Origin: Streptomyces scopuliridis RB72
Lineage (GTDB): Bacteria > Actinomycetota > Actinomycetes > Streptomycetales > Streptomycetaceae
Direction of reading: 5' to 3'
Length of the DNA stretch: 64,000 nt
Assembly: GCF_000718095.1 (NCBI RefSeq)
Contig: NZ_JOEI01000014.1
Location: forward strand, 186,001 to 250,000
The first letter of the stretch is position 1; each line of letters begins with the position of its first letter. The notes under the pieces are model-generated. The model made no database searches. It worked only from the letters and a program-made list of their open reading frames with translations, and was not told the origin of the DNA. Of the stretch, positions 51,700 to 59,970 are shown one piece after another. The position numbers and the translations under genes were made by a program.

Positions 51700-52374
51700 A
51701 TGACAGCGACGGTGAGGGCGACGAACGGACAGCACTGGGCGCCCGGCACACAGATCCTGTGGCGATACCGGGAGAACGCCGGGGACCGCGTGCACATCTG
51801 CCGTCCCGTCACGGTCGTGCAGGACACCGACGACCTGCTCGCGGCCTGGCTCGCGCCGGACACCCCGTGTGTACGGCCGGCCCTCGCGGACGGCACCCCG
51901 GTCCACCGCGAGCCGCTGGCCACCCGCTACACCAAGCCGCGCACGGTGGTGCGCGACCGTTGGTACGGGATGGGCGTCCTGAAGCTGGCCAGACCCGGCG
52001 AGCCGTGGTCGGTGTGGCTGTGGTGGGAGCGCGGCTGGCGGTTCCAGAACTGGTACGTCAACCTGGAGGAGCCGCGTACCCGTTGGGCCGGGGGCATCGA
52101 CTCCGAGGACCATTTCCTCGACATCGACGTCTATCCGGACCGCAGTTGGCGCTGGCGCGACGAGGACGAGTTCGCGCAGGCACAGCACGACGGCCTGATG
52201 GCACCGGCGCAGGCCCGCCGCGTCGGGGAGGCCGGCCGCGCGGCGGTCGAGGTGATCAACGCGTGGGGCGCCCCGTTCAGCGACGGCTGGGAACACTGGC
52301 GGCCGGAGCCGCACTGGCCGGTGCCGGAGCTGCCCGCGGACTGGGACCGCACGGCGGCGCGGCTCACGCCCTGA
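51700..52374 (+). CDS. DUF402-family protein
   Basis: 224 residues. The DUF402 core is WYGMGVLKLARPGEPWSVWL then FQNWYVNLEEPRTR and EDHFLDIDVYPDRSWRWRDE, including Asp/Glu residues that bind metal in this family. Members include nucleoside-phosphate hydrolases and FomD, a fosfomycin-pathway hydrolase acting on cytidylyl-phosphonate. The substrate is unknown here. The gene is 74 bp after fumC and may be in its transcript. Confidence 0.82.
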   Translation: MTATVRATNGQHWAPGTQILWRYRENAGDRVHICRPVTVVQDTDDLLAAWLAPDTPCVRPALADGTPVHREPLATRYTKPRTVVRDRWYGMGVLKLARPGEPWSVWLWWERGWRFQNWYVNLEEPRTRWAGGIDSEDHFLDIDVYPDRSWRWRDEDEFAQAQHDGLMAPAQARRVGEAGRAAVEVINAWGAPFSDGWEHWRPEPHWPVPELPADWDRTAARLTP

Positions 52375-52486
52375 ACCTGCACTGAACATCCGTGCGGGGC
52401 CTTCCGAATGACCAAGCGTCAGAAACATCGCGGAAACCTGACGTTGTTAATTTTGCTCGATTATTCGGTGCACGGGGAGTTCTGTT

Positions 52487-52960
52487 GTGGCGTGGGACGA
52501 GTGGGAGCGACTGAAGGCCGAGTCAGCCGAACGGAACACCACGCACATGAGACTCAACGGACTCGATGACGGCAACGGCGGCCGTGGCGGGGCCGGTACG
52601 GGCTCCGAGAGCGGTACGCGGGGCGATCTGCGGGTCAGCCAGAAGTCGCTGGCCGCCCTCGGCGACGCGGCTTACCAGCTCTTCGGCCATCTGGAGAGAG
52701 ACGGCAAACACGCCAAGGCCGCCAGTGCCTCGGCCGCGACCGGGCTCAAGGCCGACTTCGACGTGGGCAGGGCGCTGTCGCATGTCGTCGACCGGTGGGA
52801 AGCGCAGGTACGCACCGTCCTGGACGCGTGCGCCCATATCTCCAACCACCTCGAATACTCCAACACGGCGCACCGCAAGGACGACGAGCACGCGCTGACC
52901 GCCATCAGCAAGATCTCCGAGCTGGACGCGGGATTCGATGACAGGGACCAGCGACGATGA
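52487..52960 (+). CDS. Putative WXG100-like small protein
   Basis: 157 residues from a GTG. After a charged N-terminus the part from about residue 50 is helical: SQKSLAALGDAAYQLFGHLE, then a turn and DRWEAQVRTVLDACAHISNH. A helix-turn-helix of this size with a W residue resembles the WXG100/ESX family only loosely. Its stop overlaps the start of the next large gene in ATGA, and similar pairs are common in Streptomyces. Function unknown; a partner or chaperone of the next protein is likely. Confidence 0.6.
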   Translation: MAWDEWERLKAESAERNTTHMRLNGLDDGNGGRGGAGTGSESGTRGDLRVSQKSLAALGDAAYQLFGHLERDGKHAKAASASAATGLKADFDVGRALSHVVDRWEAQVRTVLDACAHISNHLEYSNTAHRKDDEHALTAISKISELDAGFDDRDQRR

Positions 52961-55308
52961 ATCCGGACGCGTTGCGGTTCGCCTCCTTCGCCCAGCTCGG
53001 TGAGGCCGTCACCGACTGGACCGCCATGATCGGCAAGCTGGAGAAGCTGAAGACCGAGGCCGAGACGGGGCTGCGTCAACGGGCCCAGAAAGCGGACTGG
53101 GCGGGCTACAACGCCACGGTCACCCGGGAGTTCATCACCAAGACGGCGCGCGAGTTCGCCGACGCCGTCACCCAGGCGACCTCCATCCGCAATATCCTCC
53201 AGGACACCCGCGCCGAGCTGATCGGCTACCAGGGGCAGCTCAAGGACGCCATCGCCCGGGGCGCGGCGAAGAACCTCACCGTCACGAGCACCGACGGCGG
53301 CTTCACCGTCACGATGAACATCCATCCCGACCGGGCCGCCAAGGGCACGGAGGTGCCCGAGCACACGCCCCAGGATGTGACAGACCTCCGGGACGAGGTC
53401 GAGCGCATACTCAAGGCGGCCACCACGAGCGACACCACCGCGGGGACGGTACTGCGCGCGCTGGTCGACGGGACCGACACCGGTTTCTCCGGTGGAAAGC
53501 CGTACAAGGACCGGGACCAGGCGGCCCAGAAGATCGCGGAGGCCGACGAGGCCGCGAAGATCTACGCCAAGGGATCCGACGCGACCAACACCGAGCTGGC
53601 CTCCTTGAACAACTACCTCAAAAGAAACCAGAACGACCCGCTGTTCGCCGAGCGTTTCGCGAAGGATGTGGGCCCGAAGAAGATGGTCGAGCTGTACGCC
53701 GACTTCGCGGACGACTCGCAGTTCTATGTCAGCCCGCGTTCCCGGACCGGCCTGTCGCCCGAGCAGAAGGAGCGTATGAAGCTCCTGGGCGCGCTGGAGC
53801 AGGGCCTCGGCGGCACTCTGGCGACCGCCACGCGGTCCGACAGCGCGGACATGGACACCTGGAAGCGGCAGCTGCTCGCCGAGGGCCCCAAGGACATCAA
53901 CGGGCCCGGGCAGAACCGGGTGTACGGCTACCAGGTCATGAGCAATCTGATGCGTTACGGGACGTACGACCAGAAGTTCCTGAACGACTACGGCACGGAC
54001 CTCATGGCGTTCGAGAAGAAGAACACCACGGACGAGTACGGCGGCCTGCAGCGCCGGGTCAGCCGCGAGGACGTCCTGCCGTGGGACCGCTCGGGCTCCT
54101 ACGAGCGGCTGCACTACGGAGACGACGACGACGGCGGCAGGGACCCGATGGTGGGCTTCATGGAGGCGCTGGGGCACAACTCCGAGGCCTCCACGGAGTT
54201 CCTCAACTCGGACGCCAACTTCGATTACCTCACCCAGGACCGCGACTGGATGCAGGACCAGGTGTCGGACAAGGCGAAGGGCATCGCGGGCCACGACTCG
54301 CTGGGCCACGCGCTGGAGTCGGCCACCAAGGGCTCGGCGTACGACGCGAACCCGCCCGTGCTGCACAGGGACGCGGACACGGCGTCGGTTGCGGAGCGGG
54401 TCATCGAGCGGTACGGGCAGCCCGCCGAGGGGACGGACGAGAAGAGGACCCAGGAGAGCGGCTCTGCGCTGATGAAGAAGCAGGCGGGGATCGAGGACAG
54501 CCTGGCACGTATCGGCGCCGCCTACGTCGACGACCTCAACTGGGGCCTGGACGGCAGTGACGACGACCGATCACTCTTCGCGGACCCGCTGCACGGAGGC
54601 GGGCGCACGGTGGAGGAACGCCCGCGCTTCGATGCGGGCGACACTCAGCGGTTCCTGGGCACCCTCGGCCAGAATGAGGACACGTACAAGGTCATGGGCA
54701 GCGCCCAGCAGATCTACACCACGTCGATGCTCGATGCCAACCCCCCGGTCATCGAGCCCAACGGGGATGTCTCTGCGACCGATGCCGAGACCGCGATCAT
54801 GAAGGGCGCCGAGGTCCAGGGCATTCTGGACCGGGCGTGGGGCGACCAGCTCACGGCAGACGGGGCCAAGGCAGAAGCGGATTACAACGCGTCCGTCGAC
54901 GCACGGACCGAGCGGGACAAGGCGATCATCGGAGCGATCACGGGCACGGCCTTCTCCTTCGTCCCCGAGCCCGCGTCTGGTGCGGCCGCCGTTGTGGTGC
55001 CCATCGTGGCAGGTCAGGTTGAGGACCAGCTGACCAGCCAGATCGAATCCAACCTGGACGCGTACGGGGAATCGCAGCACCGTAATCTCGCCGACGTACG
55101 GCAGGGCAAGGTAAGCGCGATCTACGAGGCAGGGATCCAGTCCTCCTGGACCCCTGCCAGGTCGGTCCTGGAAGGGGTCGACCCTGATGAGCGGCACAAC
55201 GTCGAATACCGAGAACTCAAGCTGCTCTTTCAGAGTGCGCAGAAGACGGGATACACCTCGGGGAGCCAGGCCAAGGAGTTCGCCGGCAGTCTGCCGGTCA
55301 CGGAGTGA
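52957..55308 (+). CDS. Large helical protein, possibly a type VII-linked substrate
   Basis: 783 residues from an ATG overlapping the previous stop. The N-terminal ~150 residues are helical with a W-x-G motif (KADWAGYNATVTREF), like the N-domain of LXG/WXG polymorphic proteins. The middle (~200-600) is mostly helical and hydrophilic. A hydrophobic Gly/Ala/Pro-rich segment at ~655-685 (FVPEPASGAAAVVVPIVAG) precedes the C-terminal domain. No signal peptide and no recognised toxin motif. Many Streptomyces genomes carry several related copies with variable C-termini, as I recall. A secreted effector or structural protein is a guess. Confidence 0.55.
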   Translation: MNPDALRFASFAQLGEAVTDWTAMIGKLEKLKTEAETGLRQRAQKADWAGYNATVTREFITKTAREFADAVTQATSIRNILQDTRAELIGYQGQLKDAIARGAAKNLTVTSTDGGFTVTMNIHPDRAAKGTEVPEHTPQDVTDLRDEVERILKAATTSDTTAGTVLRALVDGTDTGFSGGKPYKDRDQAAQKIAEADEAAKIYAKGSDATNTELASLNNYLKRNQNDPLFAERFAKDVGPKKMVELYADFADDSQFYVSPRSRTGLSPEQKERMKLLGALEQGLGGTLATATRSDSADMDTWKRQLLAEGPKDINGPGQNRVYGYQVMSNLMRYGTYDQKFLNDYGTDLMAFEKKNTTDEYGGLQRRVSREDVLPWDRSGSYERLHYGDDDDGGRDPMVGFMEALGHNSEASTEFLNSDANFDYLTQDRDWMQDQVSDKAKGIAGHDSLGHALESATKGSAYDANPPVLHRDADTASVAERVIERYGQPAEGTDEKRTQESGSALMKKQAGIEDSLARIGAAYVDDLNWGLDGSDDDRSLFADPLHGGGRTVEERPRFDAGDTQRFLGTLGQNEDTYKVMGSAQQIYTTSMLDANPPVIEPNGDVSATDAETAIMKGAEVQGILDRAWGDQLTADGAKAEADYNASVDARTERDKAIIGAITGTAFSFVPEPASGAAAVVVPIVAGQVEDQLTSQIESNLDAYGESQHRNLADVRQGKVSAIYEAGIQSSWTPARSVLEGVDPDERHNVEYRELKLLFQSAQKTGYTSGSQAKEFAGSLPVTE

Positions 55309-55325
55309 GGCGAGAGACAGTGCGG

Positions 55326-56039
55326 ATGAAAACCAATGCCTTCCGGTCATGGGTGGTGACCGCCCTGCTGACCATCACGGCAGCGGGGACGGCCGTGGGC
55401 TGCTCCGGGGACCCCGACGGATCCGACTCCACTCGTGAGCCGACGGGAGCGGCGTCGTCCCCCCTGATCAGCATGGACGCGGTGTGCGACGGCTCCCTCC
55501 GTGAAGAAGCGGCAGCCGCCCTCCAACAGATCAGCGGTACCGACAAATTCCAGCCGGGTCCGGACACCAGTCAGTCCATGAAGCAACTCGTTGGAGTACT
55601 CGTCGCCGATCTGAAGGAGTCCAGCAGAAAGCCGGAGCGCATGCTGTGCAGTGTCTCCCCCCAAGGGAGTGATCCGAGTGCGCGCGCTCTGTGGATCACC
55701 TTCCAGTGGTACAAGGACACCCCGCCCACCGGCGGCAAGCGCACCCACAGCACGTACAACACCACCCGCTTCGCCATCGGGGACGCCGCCTCCTACGACG
55801 ATGGCGCCTCGTTGTTCTTCTCCTGCCCGTCCGCCTCCGGCCAGGACAGCCAAGGCCTCGGCCTCATCGCGACGGCCGGCACCACGGGTCTCGACGCGGA
55901 ACCCCGGGCCCAGAAGCGCGAAGCCCAAGTCCGTATCCTCCACTCCGCCTCCGTCGCCCTGGCCAAGGAGCTCGGCTGCTTCAAGCAGAGCGGTCTCCCC
56001 GAGACGCTGGGCGAGCTCACCCCACTCCCGGTGAAGTGA
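55326..56039 (+). CDS. Putative lipoprotein downstream of the large helical protein
   Basis: 237 residues from the ATG at 55326; GTG codons at 55305 and 55320 are alternatives, the first overlapping the previous stop. The N-terminus MKTNAFRSWVVTALLTITAA followed by GTAVGC is a lipoprotein signal with lipobox AVGC. The mature protein has four further Cys (VCDGSL, LCSVSP, FSCPSA and LGCFKQ) that could form two disulfides. Function unknown. It may be an immunity or accessory lipoprotein for the preceding protein. Confidence 0.65.
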   Translation: MKTNAFRSWVVTALLTITAAGTAVGCSGDPDGSDSTREPTGAASSPLISMDAVCDGSLREEAAAALQQISGTDKFQPGPDTSQSMKQLVGVLVADLKESSRKPERMLCSVSPQGSDPSARALWITFQWYKDTPPTGGKRTHSTYNTTRFAIGDAASYDDGASLFFSCPSASGQDSQGLGLIATAGTTGLDAEPRAQKREAQVRILHSASVALAKELGCFKQSGLPETLGELTPLPVK

Positions 56040-56372
56040 CCGATTCACGTCCGGGAACGCGCTCGGACGCATACGACCTCGTGAGATCCTTGATACGCCC
56101 CCGGGGTTGAAACGTAGGATCGTCCTCCGGAAGACCGGAGCGGGGCAACAGACCGGTACGGAAAGCCAACTGACCGTTGGTCACACCACACACGACACCG
56201 CACGTCACACTGTTCGCCCGCAACGACCGCACAACAACGACCGTGAGCCACTACGAGGGGGTGGAGCCGTGCGTAAGGGCTGCCGCCCTGTCGACGCCGC
56301 CTGCCGCGCGGTAGTTTCGCCAGTCGAAACGATCGCATCGCACCCCCGGCCCGGACGGACGGAATCCCACGC
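56040..56372. promoter_or_regulatory. 333-bp promoter region of the second SpoIIE-type gene
   Basis: No gene seen. About 45 bases before the GTG at 56373 is an inverted repeat GTTTCG-CCAGT-CGAAAC (56314-56330), a possible operator or part of an alternative-sigma promoter. Repeated ACACCACACACGACACC-like sequence lies at about 56183-56206. Confidence 0.45.
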
Positions 56373-58250
56373 GTGACGGAGCATCCCCCCTCCCACGAAG
56401 GCCGGCAGCCCCTGGTTGCCCGGCCGCAGGAACGCACCCGGCCGCGGCAGGAAGCCGGTGCTTCCGCCGTGCCGCAGCCCGCGGTGCCGGCCCCGGCGCC
56501 GGACCCCGTCGCTACGGCGCGGCGCGAGGGCGACCGGCTGCGCTTCGTGGGGGCCGCGACCCGGCGTATCGCGCGCGGCATAGATCTGGACGAGATCGTG
56601 CTCGGGCTGTGCCGGGCGACCGTACCGACGTTCTCCGACGCCATACTGGTCTACCTTCGTGATCCGCTGCCCGTCGGTGACGAGCGCCCGGTGGCGCCGT
56701 TCGTGCTGCGGCTGCGGCGTACGGACCGGCTGCGGCTGACCGACGACGACACGGAGGGCAGCGGCGGCATCCCGCTCCAGATCAGCGAGGGGCTGCGGCT
56801 GCCGATCCTCGACCCGCAGTCGGATGTGATGCCGGCCGCCGAGCTGTGCGAGGTGCGCTCCGGCGGCGCGCTCTCCGAGGTGCTGCGGGGCGTACGCCCG
56901 GTCTTCGGCGACTCGGCCGCGGCCCGGGCCGCGCTGCCCGAGCTGCTCGGCGCCGACCGCACCGTACCGTCGGGACACCGCGCGATCCTCGCGCCGCTGC
57001 GCGGCCGGCGGCGGGTCATCGGCGCCGCGGTCTTCCTGCGCAGGCCGGACCGCGCCGCCTTCGAGCCGAACGATCTGCTGGTCGCGGCGCAGCTGGCGAC
57101 GCATACGGCGCTGGGCATCGACAAGGCGGTGCTGTACGGCCGCGAGGCGTATATCGCCGATGAGCTCCAGCGCACGATGCTGCCGGAGAATCTGCCCCAG
57201 CCCACCGGCGTACGGCTGGCCTCCCGCTATCTGCCGGCCGCCGAGACCGCGCGGGTCGGCGGCGACTGGTACGACGCGATCCCGCTGCCCGGCAGCCGGG
57301 TCGCGCTGGTCGTCGGCGATGTCATGGGCCACTCCATGACCTCCGCGGCGATCATGGGCCAGCTGCGGACGACCGCGCAGACCCTCGCCGGGCTGGACCT
57401 GCCGCCGCAGGAAGTCCTGCACCACCTCGACGAGCAGGCGCAGCGGCTCGGCACGGACCGGATGGCGACCTGCCTCTATGCGGTGTACGACCCGGTCTCG
57501 CACCGGATCACCATCGCCAACGCCGGTCATCCGCCGCCCATACTGCTGCACCTGGGCGGCCGGGCAGAGGTGCTCCGGGTGCCGCCCGGCGCGCCGATCG
57601 GGGTCGGCGGGGTGGACTTCGAGGCCGTCGAGCTGGACGCGCCCGCCGGAGCGACCCTGCTCCTCTACACGGACGGGCTCGTCGAGTCCCGGCTGCGGGA
57701 CGTGTGGACGGGGATCGAGCAGCTGCGGGAGCGGCTCGCGTCCACCGCTCAACTGACCGGGCCCGACCACTCGCCGCCGCTGGAGGCGCTCTGCGACGAC
57801 GTCCTCGATGTCCTGGGCCCCGGCGACCGCGACGATGACATCGCGCTGCTCGCGGCCCGTTTCGACGGGATCGCGCCCAGTGATGTCGCGTACTGGTTCC
57901 TGGAACCAGAGGACGCGGCTCCGGGCCGGGCACGCCGGCTGGCCCGCCGGGCGCTGGCCCGCTGGGGCATGGAGGAGCTGAGCGACTCGGTCGAGCTGCT
58001 GATCAGCGAGGTCGTGACCAATGCCGTGCGGTACGCGGAGCGGCCGGTGACGCTGCGGCTGCTCCGTACGGACGTACTGCGCTGTGAGGTCGGGGACGAT
58101 TCGCCGCAGCTGCCCCGGCAGCGGCGGGCCCGTGACACCGACGAGGGCGGCCGGGGGTTGTTCCTGGTCAACCGGCTGGCGCGGCGCTGGGGGGCGACCC
58201 GGCTCTCCACCGGCAAGGTGGTCTGGTTCGAGATCCCGACGCGGACCTAG
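56373..58250 (+). CDS. SpoIIE-type PP2C phosphatase with GAF and RsbW-like domains
   Basis: 625 residues from a GTG. Order: GAF-like sensor (~50-255, ending LATHTALGIDKAVLYGREAY), PP2C domain (~270-485, with GGDWYDAIPLPGSRVALVVG, ITIANAGHPPPILL and LYTDGLVESRL) and GHKL ATPase (~500-620, with LISEVVTNAVRYAERPVTL and DTDEGGRGLFLVNRLARRWG). Metal-binding Asp residues are visible (GDWYD, TDG, RDDDIALL). Same basic plan as the 851-residue protein at 18.4 kb but without PAS domains. It likely acts on an anti-anti-sigma factor encoded elsewhere. Catalase follows 186 bp downstream. Confidence 0.88.
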   Translation: MTEHPPSHEGRQPLVARPQERTRPRQEAGASAVPQPAVPAPAPDPVATARREGDRLRFVGAATRRIARGIDLDEIVLGLCRATVPTFSDAILVYLRDPLPVGDERPVAPFVLRLRRTDRLRLTDDDTEGSGGIPLQISEGLRLPILDPQSDVMPAAELCEVRSGGALSEVLRGVRPVFGDSAAARAALPELLGADRTVPSGHRAILAPLRGRRRVIGAAVFLRRPDRAAFEPNDLLVAAQLATHTALGIDKAVLYGREAYIADELQRTMLPENLPQPTGVRLASRYLPAAETARVGGDWYDAIPLPGSRVALVVGDVMGHSMTSAAIMGQLRTTAQTLAGLDLPPQEVLHHLDEQAQRLGTDRMATCLYAVYDPVSHRITIANAGHPPPILLHLGGRAEVLRVPPGAPIGVGGVDFEAVELDAPAGATLLLYTDGLVESRLRDVWTGIEQLRERLASTAQLTGPDHSPPLEALCDDVLDVLGPGDRDDDIALLAARFDGIAPSDVAYWFLEPEDAAPGRARRLARRALARWGMEELSDSVELLISEVVTNAVRYAERPVTLRLLRTDVLRCEVGDDSPQLPRQRRARDTDEGGRGLFLVNRLARRWGATRLSTGKVVWFEIPTRT

Positions 58251-58321
58251 GGGACACAGGGGGCATAGGGGATGAAACCACCCCAAAGGCATATGTTGCC
58301 GACAAGGTGTCGTAGAGGTTA

Positions 58322-58366
58322 GCTGGGGCAGGCGGCCGTAGCGACCGCTGTCCCAGCCCGGGACAG
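58322..58366 (+). promoter_or_regulatory. Two mutually exclusive hairpins in the catalase leader
   Basis: Hairpin A: GCTGGGGCAGGCGG (58322-58335) with CCGCTGTCCCAGC (58345-58357), one mismatch and one bulge. Hairpin B: CTGTCCC (58348-58354) with GGGACAG (58360-58366). They share CTGTCCC, so only one can form. It lies about 70 bases before the catalase GTG. Confidence 0.4.
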
Positions 58367-58436
58367 GGCCTGGGATCACTCCCTGGTCCCCTGGCCCCCT
58401 CGTCTCCCGGGCCCGCTAGCGACGGGAGGCCCGCAC

Positions 58437-59900
58437 GTGTCCGCGTCATCCCCCAAGACTCCCTACACGACCAACAACGCCGGTATTCCGGTGGAGAGCG
58501 ACGAGCACTCGCTCTCCATCAGCCCCGACGGCCCCATCCTGATGCAGGACCACTACCTCATCGAGAAAATGGCCCAGTTCAACCGGGAACGGGTCCCCGA
58601 GCGGGTGGTCCACGCGAAGGGCGCGGGTGCGTACGGCTTCTTCGAAGTGACCCATGACGTCAGCCAGTTCACCAAGGCCGACCTCTTCCAGCCGGGCAGG
58701 CGCACCGACATGCTGGCCCGGTTCTCGACGGTCGCGGGTGAGCTCGGCTCGCCCGACACCTGGCGCGACCCCCGTGGCTTCGCCCTGAAGTTCTACACCG
58801 AGCACGGCAATTACGACATGGTCGGCAACAACACGCCGATCTTCTTCGTCCGCGACCCCATGAAGTTCCAGGACTTCATCCGCTCGCAGAAGCGCCACCC
58901 GGCCACCGGACTGCGCAACAACGACATGCAGTGGGACTTCTGGACGCTCTCCCCCGAGTCCGCCCACATGGTCACCTGGCTGATGGGCGACCGGGGCATC
59001 CCGGCGTCCTTCCGGCATATGAACGGCTACAGCTCGCACACCTATATGTGGGTGAACGGCGCCGGTGAGCGGTTCTGGGTGAAGTACCACTTCAAGACCG
59101 ATCAGGGCATCGACTACCTCACCCAGGCCGACGCCGACGAGATGGCGGGCTCGGACGGTGACCACCACCGCCGTGATCTGTACGAGTCGATCGAGTCCGG
59201 GAACGCGCCGACCTGGAGCCTGAAGGTCCAGATCATGCCGTTCGAGGACGCAGCCGACTACCGCTTCAATCCCTTCGATCTGACGAAGGTGTGGCCGCAC
59301 GGCGACTACCCGCTGATCGATGTCGGCCGGATGACGCTCAACAAGAATCCGGACAACTTCTTCATCCATATCGAGCAGGCCGCGTTCGAGCCCTCGAATC
59401 TGGTGCCGGGCATCGGCCCGTCCCCGGACAAGATGCTGCTCGGCCGGCTCTTCTCGTACCCGGACACGCACCGCTACCGGATCGGCCCGAACTACGCGCA
59501 GCTGCCGCCCAACAGGGCGCGCTCGCACGTCAATTCGTACGCCAAGGACGGCCCGATGCGGTACGAGGCGTCGAACGCGGCGAGGCCGTACGCGCCGAAC
59601 TCGTACGGCGGCCCCGCGGCCGACGTCGACCGGTTCGGCGACCCGGCGGGCTGGGCGGCGGCCGGTGAGATGGTGCGCGAGGCGTACAAGCTGCACCGCG
59701 AGGACGACGACTGGGGCCAGGCGGGCACGCAGGTCCGTCAGGTGCTGGACGACGCGGCACGCGACCGGCTGGTGTCGAATGTCTCCGGGCATCTGAAGCA
59801 GGGCGTGTCCCGTCCTGTTCTGGACCGGGCGCTCCAGTACTGGCGCAATATCGACAAGGTGATCGGCGACCGGATCGCCAAGAAGGCGAACGGCGGCTGA
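58437..59900 (+). CDS. katA: Monofunctional heme catalase
   Basis: 487 residues from a GTG (GGGAGG ribosome site 7 bases upstream). Small-subunit clade of monofunctional catalases: distal His59 in [17 protein letters not shown], Asn in [13 protein letters not shown], proximal Tyr near residue 342 in [22 protein letters not shown]-binding-type clade 3 features ([11 protein letters not shown]) are present. It breaks down hydrogen peroxide in the cytoplasm. No CatR/Fur-type repressor gene is adjacent. The preceding SpoIIE-type gene suggests, weakly, stress-sigma control. Confidence 0.95.
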   Translation: MSASSPKTPYTTNNAGIPVESDEHSLSISPDGPILMQDHYLIEKMAQFNRERVPERVVHAKGAGAYGFFEVTHDVSQFTKADLFQPGRRTDMLARFSTVAGELGSPDTWRDPRGFALKFYTEHGNYDMVGNNTPIFFVRDPMKFQDFIRSQKRHPATGLRNNDMQWDFWTLSPESAHMVTWLMGDRGIPASFRHMNGYSSHTYMWVNGAGERFWVKYHFKTDQGIDYLTQADADEMAGSDGDHHRRDLYESIESGNAPTWSLKVQIMPFEDAADYRFNPFDLTKVWPHGDYPLIDVGRMTLNKNPDNFFIHIEQAAFEPSNLVPGIGPSPDKMLLGRLFSYPDTHRYRIGPNYAQLPPNRARSHVNSYAKDGPMRYEASNAARPYAPNSYGGPAADVDRFGDPAGWAAAGEMVREAYKLHREDDDWGQAGTQVRQVLDDAARDRLVSNVSGHLKQGVSRPVLDRALQYWRNIDKVIGDRIAKKANGG

Positions 59901-59906
59901 CGTACA

Positions 59907-59954
59907 GACGCGGTCGCCGGGCGCGCTGTGATCAGCGCGCCCGGCGACCGCGTC
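59907..59954. terminator. Very strong bidirectional terminator
   Basis: Perfect 22-bp arms (59907-59928 and 59933-59954) with a TGAT loop, between convergent catalase and penicillin-binding protein genes. Confidence 0.95.
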
Positions 59955-59970
59955 CCGCATGGTGTCCGCG

